A program made the translations under genes and the position numbers. Of a stretch of 64,000 bases of DNA, positions 1 to 8,809 are shown one piece after another (position 1 is the first letter of the stretch; the number at the start of each line of letters is the position of its first letter). The stretch covers positions 1-64,000 of the forward strand of contig NZ_JAUSUX010000009.1 in NCBI RefSeq assembly GCF_030813795.1, in the 5' to 3' direction. This stretch comes from Desulfofundulus luciae (GTDB lineage: Bacteria > Bacillota > Desulfotomaculia > Desulfotomaculales > Desulfovirgulaceae). The notes under the pieces were generated by a model. The model saw nothing but the letters and a program-made list of their open reading frames with translations, was not told the DNA's origin and did no database searches.

Positions 1-88
1 TTCGTCTCATCAGGGGGATCAATGCTGGTTATTTTTGTTCTCCAGTGGGTCAATTTTATTTGCACAAAGTGGGTCAATTCTATTGACA
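1..88. mobile_element. End of an IS21-family-like insertion sequence (remnant or edge)
   Basis: Two near-identical repeats, agtgggtcaattttatt (44-60) and agtgggtcaattctatt (68-84), lie 24 bp apart, and the second runs into a terminal attgaca ending at 88. Read on the minus strand the sequence starts with TG and repeats AATTGACCCACT. Multiple short terminal repeats behind a TG/CA end are typical of IS21 (istA/istB) elements. No transposase gene is visible because the window starts here, so either a full element continues to the left or only an end survives. The boundary falls just past the last gene of the island. Confidence 0.5.
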
Positions 89-89
89 A

Positions 90-869
90 TCAACAAGTGT
101 GAGGCGCAGGCTTGGCTTCCCCGCCATATTCTTTCTCCCATAACTCACGCTGACTTTTGAGTAATTCTTCGCTCACTCTCTGAGCCTCGTTTGCTATTTT
201 CATGTAGTCATTTCCATAATTCTTATCAACTGAGAAAAGTAAGTCACGATAATAATAAGATATCAAAGCTGCAAACCAAAACCAGAGTGCGAGTAATCTG
301 TGCATGTAATCTGCTACGATCAATAGGCTAGGAATGCCGATTGCTCCCAAAACAAATTTGTTGCCTTCGCCAAGAAAACGATTAGGGATATACTCTCGGT
401 TTGGATGCGTAGCCCCACTGAAAAAAGCATATAAATATTTCATAGCTTTTTCAGATTCGCCCATCGGATGGGAATCCAAATATTTCCTTATTTCCTTGTT
501 GCTAATTTGTTTTCCTTTGTCCCATTCAATCGCCTTATTTGGTAAAAGTATAAAATATTGTATTAATGAATTGCATTCGAAAGCACGGCGAAGTAATGGG
601 AAAGCTATGGATACATAACCCTCCAAAATTAATCGCCGAGAAATGTAAAGGAAATCAAAAACATCTGCTAAAAGATCACGAATAGATCGGTCAGCAACAT
701 CTTTTGGAGGATAACTTCCCAAGATGACGGTTGCTCGGCATATCAACTCCTCATATTCTATAAGGACTCGGGTCTCAGCTTGGAATATTTTACTCAGCTC
801 GGAGAAACGAGTTTCAGCATATTCTTTTAGTCGATGATATTCTTCGGCACCTATCTTAGAATAATCCAT
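90..869 (-). CDS. Unknown protein, DUF5677-like at best
   Basis: A mostly helical protein of about 259 residues with several hydrophobic stretches (around 190-220: LLALWFWFAALISYYY) and a conserved-looking motif FFSGATHPNRE near residue 155. An upstream ATG at 902 is possible, but GAGGGGTGA lies about 12 bases before the ATG at 869, giving MDYSKIG as the likelier start. The gene is AT-rich compared with the chromosome to the right, suggesting transfer. It is the last gene downstream of the methylase/ATPase genes and abuts the insertion-sequence end. The SGATHP region recalls families called DUF5677, but I cannot assign a function; a cargo or toxin role in the island is only a guess. Confidence 0.6.
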   Translation of the reverse strand: MDYSKIGAEEYHRLKEYAETRFSELSKIFQAETRVLIEYEELICRATVILGSYPPKDVADRSIRDLLADVFDFLYISRRLILEGYVSIAFPLLRRAFECNSLIQYFILLPNKAIEWDKGKQISNKEIRKYLDSHPMGESEKAMKYLYAFFSGATHPNREYIPNRFLGEGNKFVLGAIGIPSLLIVADYMHRLLALWFWFAALISYYYRDLLFSVDKNYGNDYMKIANEAQRVSEELLKSQRELWEKEYGGEAKPAPHTC

Positions 870-902
870 CTGCTTTTCTTCACCCCTCTTTCTGCCAAGC
901 AA

Positions 903-1217
903 GATGTCGCTTAACGTATCATCAGTTACAAGAACTTCCCCTGAGCTCTCCGGTTGGCGGGCTTTTTGCTTCCCTCTCTATCTCACGAAATAACATCTAC
1001 CTGCGGAAAAAGTGGGTTCGGTTATAGTTGTCGATCGGCTCATCCATTCCCACGACTACAACGGAGTGGTCAGCCGCGAGGCCCACTGCTGCAACACGGG
1101 GGTGTGCCTGAAGGCAAGGACGGCCGGGAGGACTGCAAGTCCTACGCACACGCCGAGCAGAAACCCCGTACTTGTCGCTCCTGGACGTCAAGCTCAAGCT
1201 ATACCTTGCGCCATACC
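903..1217. other. Gene-free spacer, GC-rich, no recognisable gene
   Basis: This 315-base stretch lies between the unknown gene and the DUF499 gene. It is more GC-rich than the gene to its left. Short open frames occur in several frames on both strands, but none has a ribosome site or a product I recognise. It may be a decayed gene remnant. Confidence 0.4.
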
Positions 1218-4172
1218 TTACGAAATTTCAACTTCGTCCTTTAGCCCCAGTTCCCGAAGAGCAATTTTGGTTTCTTCTATCTTTTGCACGGAGATACCTT
1301 CCTCTTGGGTAACCTGGATATTGATAGAAATTTTCAACCCTTTGCCAACGGCAAATTTTGAGAGAACCTTAGTATAGAAATTCATCCACTTTTGCGGGGG
1401 AACATCGCCGCTCCAGGAAAGTCTTGTCGGACCAGGTGACGGCGGTGGTGGAGGGGGTGGTGGCATCACTCCCCGCCTAGTGATGTTGACCCTGGCCTGG
1501 CCACTAACGGTGCCGACAGTAGCAATAATAACAAACGTACCTTCGTCCTGGCCCGCCTGGAAAACCCCATCCTGATCAATTGTTCCGCCGGTTGCTCTCC
1601 AAACAATATCCGTGACGGCAATCTCGCGGTCATGTTGATCCAGTCCCCTGGCCATAAACGTATGCTTCTTGCCTGGTTCAATCAATACGTCCTGGGGAGA
1701 AATTACCAAATTAGTCAGCTTTGGCGGCTCAATGTGCTTCCTCGCCTCTTCAGCGGTAATGATGAACATGTCTTCGGAGAACTCGACATCGCTGGCAGCA
1801 ATACTAACGCCGAAGTAAAAGGGCTCATAGCTTCCGTCTGCAGACTTACCTACGTAAGCAATAAGCTCACTGGACACGCCCCGGGCAATTGTTTCCTTGA
1901 TGCTCTCTACGTTTAGCAAGCGGGGAAACTGTGGGGAGGCAAAAAAGGCATCCCGCACTGCTTTGGTGCTCCATTCCTTAAAAGCCGGCGGCCAGTTCCG
2001 CACCAGGAAATTCGGGCTTACACCCTCTTCTACGTCCCCGTCCTGGCGCAGGCGGTTGAGAATAAGCGCCACCATTGTGTCGGCCGCACTGGAGTGAACC
2101 AGCCCCAGGTCCACCACGCGGATGGTGTTATCCTTGCCGAGAAGGGCAACGTTTTTATATGAGCGCCACACGCACTCCTTGAGGTCGCGCTGGGCTTTTT
2201 TCAGGTTTTCTGCCAACTGGCGCTTCTGCGATTCGTCCAGGCGCAGTTCGTCCTGTTCACTGCGAATGTCCTCCCAGGCCAGGGCCTTGCGGGCCTCTTC
2301 TTTGAGCGAAGCATCAGTATCAGCCACCGCCCAGATCAGCGCACTCTTAAAGGTTCGGGCGGAAGTTCCATACTCCCTGGTCATAGACTCGATCAATTCA
2401 AGCGTCTTTTTGTCTTGCATAGAATGCTCTGGTGATAATACAACCAATGTGAGCGCAGGGCGATCCGGGATCTGATTGCTTTTTTCCGGGAAAAAAATTG
2501 GTTTTATACCATTACCCTCGGTAAAAACTTTTTGAATCTCGCTACGCACCCGTTCATCTATCTTATCCGCTTGAATGCTGGCCCGGCGGTCTGCCAGGAG
2601 CTTGTTCAAGTTGGGAGTAAGGCTAAAGCGGTAGCGGTTTCGCTCAACTGAGAGGAAGAAACAGGAGGACTCAAGCGCCTCCAGGGCCATCTCAACGTTC
2701 CCAATATCGAGTTCGGGTTCAGCCACGGCCAGGCGGATCTCCGGCACAGTCGCTTCACCCCGGAGCTGTCCCCCATTGGACTCAAAGAAGATCACCGTGG
2801 CCACCTTCCGGTGCAAATGGGCCTTTCTGATTGTATCCACGGCCTCATTGTCCAGCCGGACGGCAAAAGAATCCTTTTTGCCGCAGATATCGGCGGTAAC
2901 GGCTCCTTCCAGGCGTGGCTCGCCAAGTTGCTCAAATACTGCTGCCCGGAAAAGCGGGTCATCCAGCGGAGCGGTCCCCAGGCTGATGAGGGGATCGCGG
3001 TGCGCACCTTTGAAGCCTTCCTGATATGCCCTGGCCACCCAGAGGGCCAAAAGCCTTAAGATCCCACGCGTTTGTTGGAAGCGCGGAAGAGCCTGCCATT
3101 TGCGCTCAAAAACAGAGAGCACCATCGGGTGGAAGGGATAGGTAGCGGCGAAAACTTCCCGGGCATGATCGACGGGGAACCAGCCAGGAATCTGCTGACG
3201 GTGATCAACTACCCAATCAGCATATTCGTTACAAACCTGTATTGCATCCCGGGTAAGCATCACTCTCCCGTCCGCGGATACGGCTCTTGGATCCCATTCA
3301 AACAACCGGCGGCGAATGATCTCGGATGTTTCAGCCTCGGCGGATATAATAACTGCTTTACCGAGGCGATCCAAAAGCTTTTTTAGCCGGTCGTAATCCG
3401 ATTGGTCTTCCGCAGTCATCTCCAGTTCGGAGGCCGGTATAGAAACCACCAGGACCATATTATCCTCGCCGCGAGCCGTCTCAGACAAGTTATGGAGAAA
3501 ATCGTAAAGCTGCGCCGAAAGGCCGCTTTTCCGGTTACGGCTGACATAATTCATCAGTTCGTCAAAAAGAATCAGGCAGGGCTTGCCCTTTGGAAGGAGT
3601 CGGCGGATCACGTCTCCTGCCGGGGCAATCATCTTATTTTCGTGTTCCGCCACCAGAGCCAAGCCCTGTTCGCCAGCAAGCTGGAAGGCAATCTCACCCC
3701 ACGGAGTCTTCCGGATTGGCGTACCGTCGTTACCGCCGCGACCGATAAGGGAATCGAATTCTGTACCGACAAAGATTGCTGTAGCTGTCTGGGGAACACT
3801 GCGCACCCCGGCTTTAGCCAGCAGTTTATCTACCCCAACCCATTTATTAGAGGATGGGCCGTTTTTGGCCAGGTGATATAGCAAAGTCAATGCATGGGTT
3901 TTGCCGCCACCGAACTGGGTGGCCATGTTGAATACGGCCGAAGTCTCGGTCTTTATGCCGGACAGACGCCGGATTACCTCGGCAGCCAAAGCCGTGAGAT
4001 TTTGGGTCAGGTACGTGCGTTCAAAGAATCGTTCTGGGTTCTGGTAATCCGCCGGGGCACGCCCGTCCCGGACCTGATCGAGGTGAACAGCGAATTCTGC
4101 CGCATCCAGCGGCTTGCCCTCGCGTAGATCCTCCCGAGGTGTGACCACTTTGTACCAGGGTTTAAGCGCCAT
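1218..4172 (-). CDS. DUF499 AAA+ ATPase with C-terminal Ig-like domain (defence island)
   Basis: A large P-loop ATPase of the DUF499 (COG1483) family. Walker A is ATQFGGGKTH at about residues 87-96, and a Walker B-like segment CLILFDELMNYVSR follows near 205-218. The family habitually sits beside DUF1156 methylases in defence loci. After the ATPase core comes an Ig-like beta segment (about residues 824-903), a run of eight prolines (about 907-914) and a lysine-rich tail, an odd architecture for a cytoplasmic protein. The open frame reaches 4181, but AGGTGA precedes the ATG at 4172, which gives MALKPWYKV. It follows the methylase gene by about 77 bases and is probably co-transcribed. The likely role is an ATP-driven sensor or loader for the methylase/helicase complex (inference). 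Confidence 0.85.
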   Translation of the reverse strand: MALKPWYKVVTPREDLREGKPLDAAEFAVHLDQVRDGRAPADYQNPERFFERTYLTQNLTALAAEVIRRLSGIKTETSAVFNMATQFGGGKTHALTLLYHLAKNGPSSNKWVGVDKLLAKAGVRSVPQTATAIFVGTEFDSLIGRGGNDGTPIRKTPWGEIAFQLAGEQGLALVAEHENKMIAPAGDVIRRLLPKGKPCLILFDELMNYVSRNRKSGLSAQLYDFLHNLSETARGEDNMVLVVSIPASELEMTAEDQSDYDRLKKLLDRLGKAVIISAEAETSEIIRRRLFEWDPRAVSADGRVMLTRDAIQVCNEYADWVVDHRQQIPGWFPVDHAREVFAATYPFHPMVLSVFERKWQALPRFQQTRGILRLLALWVARAYQEGFKGAHRDPLISLGTAPLDDPLFRAAVFEQLGEPRLEGAVTADICGKKDSFAVRLDNEAVDTIRKAHLHRKVATVIFFESNGGQLRGEATVPEIRLAVAEPELDIGNVEMALEALESSCFFLSVERNRYRFSLTPNLNKLLADRRASIQADKIDERVRSEIQKVFTEGNGIKPIFFPEKSNQIPDRPALTLVVLSPEHSMQDKKTLELIESMTREYGTSARTFKSALIWAVADTDASLKEEARKALAWEDIRSEQDELRLDESQKRQLAENLKKAQRDLKECVWRSYKNVALLGKDNTIRVVDLGLVHSSAADTMVALILNRLRQDGDVEEGVSPNFLVRNWPPAFKEWSTKAVRDAFFASPQFPRLLNVESIKETIARGVSSELIAYVGKSADGSYEPFYFGVSIAASDVEFSEDMFIITAEEARKHIEPPKLTNLVISPQDVLIEPGKKHTFMARGLDQHDREIAVTDIVWRATGGTIDQDGVFQAGQDEGTFVIIATVGTVSGQARVNITRRGVMPPPPPPPPSPGPTRLSWSGDVPPQKWMNFYTKVLSKFAVGKGLKISINIQVTQEEGISVQKIEETKIALRELGLKDEVEIS

Positions 4173-4249
4173 GACTATCACCTTTTCTAATTAAATGTGA
4201 TTTTCACACTGAAACTCTGAGGCTAACTCTACATCACATGCTGTTTTTT

Positions 4250-7200
4250 TCAAAATCCCAACCCTTTTTTCCTGGCCAATACACCATCAACCCATCTTTT
4301 TTCGTCACTATGGGCAGGGTAAAGAGCTGAAAGGGCCTGGGCCAGACGCCAGAAACGCTGGTCACGTCCGATGCCGTCTTCCACCAGGAATCGCTTAAGA
4401 GCTTCGCCACGGCCAGCCGCAAAAAGGAGCATGCTTTGGTGAAGCCGGTCCAAGACGGTCCCTCCTGCCTTCGGGGTGGATTTATCACCCTGGCTACTTT
4501 CTTCTTCGGCTTCACTGATTGTGTCAAACAGGCTGAGTTGTTTATATTGCTTTTTGTTTTTTTTAATAGCTTGTTTCTCATTTTTGTTGCCGAAAAGAAA
4601 ACGAGCCCGTTCGGAGACTGGCAACAAGCGCGCTTTGTCGCCCTTTATTTCAACCACTGAGGTCAGTTTCTCCAGGTGGGCACCCAAGCCCTGAGCTATC
4701 TTCCGGGCAGCATCGTATTCCAGGACGTACCCGCCGGAAAACTGCTTCGAACCGCTGGCATTCTCTTCATCGACACTTTCCTCGTCATCATCAGCGGAGG
4801 ATTCTACGTTGCTGTTACCGTTGGTTCCTGTGGAGAGAGTCCATAGCCACATGGCGGTTAGGCGGCTGTCCTCCTCAAAGCCAGAGGCGTCCGCACCTTC
4901 GAAGATCATGTTTAAAGCCTCTCTGGCAACAGCAGCCCAAACCTGTTCCAGGTATTCCCTTAGAGTAACTATCTCGCCGCTGGCTTTCTCCACCCGGCTG
5001 TAGCGGGAGAAGATCTCCAGGGCCGGTCCCAAGCAGGCGAAGATGGCATCTGCCCCCACCACTCCTTCTTTTGCCAGGCGTGGCATCCAGTCACGGATGC
5101 GCTGGGGAAGTTCTTGCAGCACGTCCCGCCAGTCACCGACTTTCTCTGTCTGGATTGTCCCATCATGGTTCTCACGTGGCCGGCAGACAAGGTGGATGGA
5201 AGACGCCAGAGCGGCTGAGTTCTGGGCTCGCATTCTGACAGACCTCTCAGTATCAATTGGCCAAGAAGCAGTAATTGTCCAACCTGCATCCATCATTGCC
5301 TGGAGCATAGCTTCCCAACCGGAGGTGGACTTATGGGCGAAGACAGTAACGCCAATACCGGCAGGGTTAAGGATGCGCCGGCCCTCGGCCATTGCCTGGG
5401 TCATTTTCTGCTCAAACCACTTCCCATCCTTGTGTGGGTACCGGTCTTGATCCCAACCCGCCATTTCACAAATTTCTTCTTCTTTAGGTGTTAGTGGATT
5501 ACGGAATAGGTCTGGATAACAATCCCCTATCATGCGTTTGAGCCAAACATAAAAGAAGTCGGACAGGTCAGCATAGGGCACAGCGTTATAGTATGGCGGG
5601 TCCGTAATAAACGCGTCCGCCGCATCGTCGGGGAGAAGGTTGGTAATGGCAGAAAAACGCTGGGAATGAGCGTTAGTCCCAACGTCAGCCGAGTCGGATT
5701 CTAGTACTTGTTCACGCTCACATACTTCAGCCACCCACTCTATTGCCCCTTCAAAACTTCCCGATGCTGCCCCATACGGGTTAATCTCACAAAAATCCCA
5801 TAACATGGGCAGGGCCTGACGTCCGAATGTACCTACACAGAATTCTCCGTTGGCCTGCCACCAAGCTAATGAGTTGCATTGTGCTATTACTCTATCAATA
5901 GCGAGGGCCAAACAGGTACGTATTTGAATCATTGGCGTATCGTTATTTCTCATCGTTCTCTTCCTATGCAACGTATCCATAGCACAGACAAGTATAATAA
6001 CAGCCAGGGCCTGCCGGGGGGTAAAAAGACTCCCCCACGTCTCATGTCCGTAGATCGGTGCGTTGAAAACCCCGCTCATAACGGGTAATGTTTCATCCGG
6101 CACCAAACTCAGCGGCCCCCTGTGTTCCCGCTTGCGCCGCTCTAGTTCCGCCGCCGCTTTCCTTACTGCTTCTAAGTCCCTTTCTGTGGGCAGGCGGTAA
6201 AACCGTCCCTGCTGGCCGGGCCTAGTGGTGACTACGCAAAAAAGCCGCGCGTCCGTCGCCCCGCCCCGGCGCTCTTTCAACTGCCGCCGCACCGAAGCCA
6301 CCGGCGTGGTGTAGCCGCAAACGGGACAGGTGGCGGAGCCCCGGCGTACCGTGCCCTCTCCTACGTCCCGGGCCTTGACATTCTCAATAATCTCGATATC
6401 TACCCACTTTGTTTTCCGGTTTGGGATCAACCGCAGGGCTACCGAGCGATTCCCCTTTTTGGCCAGCCACAGGGAGCGGATCAGCGGTATCTCCGCTCCG
6501 CACCCAGGCCCTTCGCAAGTAATTGTCCGCGCCCAGAGGTAGGCAATCGGCGTCGCCCCATCCGGGTCTTTGGGATAAAACTCAGCTAACTCTTTCTCCG
6601 CCTCTTTCTTAATCCAATCGCCCCATTTGCGTACCTCTTCGGCCAGGCGCTGACCGTATTTTGGAATGTACTCCAGCACTACCTTATTAAGCAGTACAGC
6701 CACCGGGTTCAAATCGCTGGCGAAGGCATCCGCCCCCACCCGCAATGCCTCCAAAGGAATCGATCCGCCCCCGGCAAAGGGGTCCACCACCAGCGGTCGC
6801 GTGCCGGGCACTCCTCCCAACGCCTCATGCGCAGCCCGGGTTAAGGCTCGGCTGGTCTCCAGGTATTCAGTTTTCGTAGAGTTGTCCCAATTGGCAAAAT
6901 CGGCGATAAAATCCAGGAGCGCTTTGCGCAGTTCCTTATTATCACCCAGCTTGGCAGGATTTTTCTGAAAACCTATAAACCGCTTGTAACTTTCCTCCCC
7001 CAGCAATCCCAAATGCTCATCTGCCCACTTCTTCATCAGGGTACGGGCCGTCTCGCGAAATGAATCCGGGCACAGCGGGTCAGCCGGGTCGGGCCACAGG
7101 GCCGCGCAGATAACTGCCCGGCAGGCTGCCAGCGGTCGCCGCGCCCACCAGATATGCAGAGTGGAGATATGCCCGTGCCGGATGCTTTTTTCTCGCCGGG

Positions 7201-7264
7201 CATGGGCAGAAATACGTTTAATAGGAAGATCTACTTCGATTAAGCGTTTAGGATATTCTCTCAC
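4250..7264 (-). CDS. DUF1156 DNA methyltransferase (adenine-specific type, Zn-ribbon)
   Basis: A DNA methyltransferase of 1004 residues from the DUF1156/COG1743 family. The N-terminal DUF1156 block (residues 1-60: IHTLHIWW-like ARRPLAACRA) is followed by the S-adenosylmethionine motif DPFAGGGSIPLEALR (161-175). Four cysteines (250, 255, 313, 316) form an inserted zinc ribbon, and the catalytic motif is DPPYYN (555-560). DPPY-type motifs mark amino-methyltransferases acting on adenine N6 or cytosine N4. The start overlaps the stop of the upstream OLD-like gene by 4 bases (ATGA type), so translation is coupled. The probable role is self/non-self marking in the island; the target sequence cannot be read from here. 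Confidence 0.9.
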   Translation of the reverse strand: MREYPKRLIEVDLPIKRISAHARREKSIRHGHISTLHIWWARRPLAACRAVICAALWPDPADPLCPDSFRETARTLMKKWADEHLGLLGEESYKRFIGFQKNPAKLGDNKELRKALLDFIADFANWDNSTKTEYLETSRALTRAAHEALGGVPGTRPLVVDPFAGGGSIPLEALRVGADAFASDLNPVAVLLNKVVLEYIPKYGQRLAEEVRKWGDWIKKEAEKELAEFYPKDPDGATPIAYLWARTITCEGPGCGAEIPLIRSLWLAKKGNRSVALRLIPNRKTKWVDIEIIENVKARDVGEGTVRRGSATCPVCGYTTPVASVRRQLKERRGGATDARLFCVVTTRPGQQGRFYRLPTERDLEAVRKAAAELERRKREHRGPLSLVPDETLPVMSGVFNAPIYGHETWGSLFTPRQALAVIILVCAMDTLHRKRTMRNNDTPMIQIRTCLALAIDRVIAQCNSLAWWQANGEFCVGTFGRQALPMLWDFCEINPYGAASGSFEGAIEWVAEVCEREQVLESDSADVGTNAHSQRFSAITNLLPDDAADAFITDPPYYNAVPYADLSDFFYVWLKRMIGDCYPDLFRNPLTPKEEEICEMAGWDQDRYPHKDGKWFEQKMTQAMAEGRRILNPAGIGVTVFAHKSTSGWEAMLQAMMDAGWTITASWPIDTERSVRMRAQNSAALASSIHLVCRPRENHDGTIQTEKVGDWRDVLQELPQRIRDWMPRLAKEGVVGADAIFACLGPALEIFSRYSRVEKASGEIVTLREYLEQVWAAVAREALNMIFEGADASGFEEDSRLTAMWLWTLSTGTNGNSNVESSADDDEESVDEENASGSKQFSGGYVLEYDAARKIAQGLGAHLEKLTSVVEIKGDKARLLPVSERARFLFGNKNEKQAIKKNKKQYKQLSLFDTISEAEEESSQGDKSTPKAGGTVLDRLHQSMLLFAAGRGEALKRFLVEDGIGRDQRFWRLAQALSALYPAHSDEKRWVDGVLARKKGLGF

Positions 7265-8721
7265 CTCCGGGATACCTCCTTTAAACCTGCAATCAAAGTT
7301 ACTATATCTACCTCACTTAAGCTTCTTGCATAAATGCGAGCAGCCTCGCTTACTAGGGCAGCCTCATCCATATTTAAATAATTACTTAATCGCTGAAACC
7401 ACTCATGATGGTCGACACCCTCAAGATGGCTTACTTTAAAGTCATCAAGGTTAACACCATACATTGAAAGCATATATTTTTTCACTGCTATGTTAGAAAA
7501 TAACTCTTTCTCAGGCGGCAAAGAACCAGGTAGTTTAAAAATGTTTTCACTTGGCTGGCCACCCTTATCAGCATCTCTCACTGCGGCTACCGGAAGTCCG
7601 GTGGATTTAAGTGTTCGGATTGTCCTTACAATTGTGTCCGCATCCCCAACTGGATAAATTCCAACGGAACGCAGAAAATCGGGATCGATTCGTCGGATTA
7701 TCTCGCTTAATATAGTCTTAGCACAATTATCTTCAACAAGAATATGCAAAGCTTTTACATGACCTTCAGTCATAAGACTTTTTGCTTGAAGAGCAGTCAG
7801 TCCAGCAATAGGGTAAACACCGTCATCTACCTTTTTTAAATAAATCCTTGATTGGGACGGCAAAGCTTCCAAAATAAATTCGCTGTGAGTTGTAATCATA
7901 ATCTGATGTTTCCTCTCACATGCAACATCTACCAGGTACTTACCCAATTCATGTTGTGCACTAGGGTGGAGCGAGGTCTCAGGCTCTTCGATTAGGACCA
8001 AACTTTTCTCGGGAAGAATTTCTAATGTATTGATTAGATATTGGGTTCGACCCTCTCCATAGCCCATATGCGCTTCGGAATAGGTAGCTCCGGATCGCTG
8101 AACAGTTACAACATTTCCTTCACGTTCCGAATAAATAACTATATTCGTCGAAATGCTCTCATAAGAATGACCTAAAATCCTGCAAGTCCACAATTTAATT
8201 CTATCTGTTACACTGGAACTATCCCTAACGACTAATTTGCTGGCATGACGAAAGAAAAAATCGCGTTGCTCAATTTTGGGTATGTATAAACCTACGCCAG
8301 CAAAAAAGACATTTCTTTGTGGCCTTCGAGAATAACCTTGCCAACGTCTTGTTATATCATTCCTTGAAAGAGTCACTGTCTTTAAATTACGATCATGCTG
8401 CCAATATTTATATTCTACCGAAGCATCTCTAGTAAATGGCATTGGATCAAGTGTACCAACTACGAAAAAATCTCTTAAATAGTATGGGCGCTCTTGTCTT
8501 GTTAAAGGCCTATAAGCAGCAGCAGCTAATTGCAACAACGTAGATTTTCCAGTTCCATTCAAACCGCAAAATGCTGTAATTGGACTATTGATCTCGATCA
8601 ATGTATTAGTATGACAACGAAAACCTTTAACATGCAATCTAATTAATACATCGCCAAAATTTGAAAATCTATTGCGAAAATCAAACATTTTCTGGAGCCT
8701 ATTACGTTGATCACTCATCAT
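7261..8721 (-). CDS. OLD-family-like ATPase with C-terminal TOPRIM-like domain
   Basis: An ABC-type/RecF-like ATPase of 486 residues. Walker A is CGLNGTGKST (52-61), the Walker B region is LVLIEEPETSLHP (241-253) and the switch histidine is TTHS (277-280). Downstream, VEDN (329-332) and RDADKGG (382-388) match the acidic positions of an OLD-type TOPRIM nuclease domain. OLD nucleases act in phage defence alone or with partners, as in Gabija. The gene is clearly AT-richer than the helicase and methylase on either side, which suggests separate acquisition. It begins about 88 bases after the helicase stop and overlaps the methylase start, so it is built into the operon. The TOPRIM assignment rests on short motifs. 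Confidence 0.8.
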   Translation of the reverse strand: MMSDQRNRLQKMFDFRNRFSNFGDVLIRLHVKGFRCHTNTLIEINSPITAFCGLNGTGKSTLLQLAAAAYRPLTRQERPYYLRDFFVVGTLDPMPFTRDASVEYKYWQHDRNLKTVTLSRNDITRRWQGYSRRPQRNVFFAGVGLYIPKIEQRDFFFRHASKLVVRDSSSVTDRIKLWTCRILGHSYESISTNIVIYSEREGNVVTVQRSGATYSEAHMGYGEGRTQYLINTLEILPEKSLVLIEEPETSLHPSAQHELGKYLVDVACERKHQIMITTHSEFILEALPSQSRIYLKKVDDGVYPIAGLTALQAKSLMTEGHVKALHILVEDNCAKTILSEIIRRIDPDFLRSVGIYPVGDADTIVRTIRTLKSTGLPVAAVRDADKGGQPSENIFKLPGSLPPEKELFSNIAVKKYMLSMYGVNLDDFKVSHLEGVDHHEWFQRLSNYLNMDEAALVSEAARIYARSLSEVDIVTLIAGLKEVSRR

Positions 8722-8809
8722 ATTCCCCCAAAATCACCTTTGTCACTTAAATTTTTGAAGGCCAAATGGTAATATCTTTTAAACTAATAGCTAACTTTAA
8801 TCATGGTCA

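Noticed and set aside
903-1217. Several short overlapping frames on both strands
   Set aside because: No ribosome site and no recognisable product; treated as spacer.
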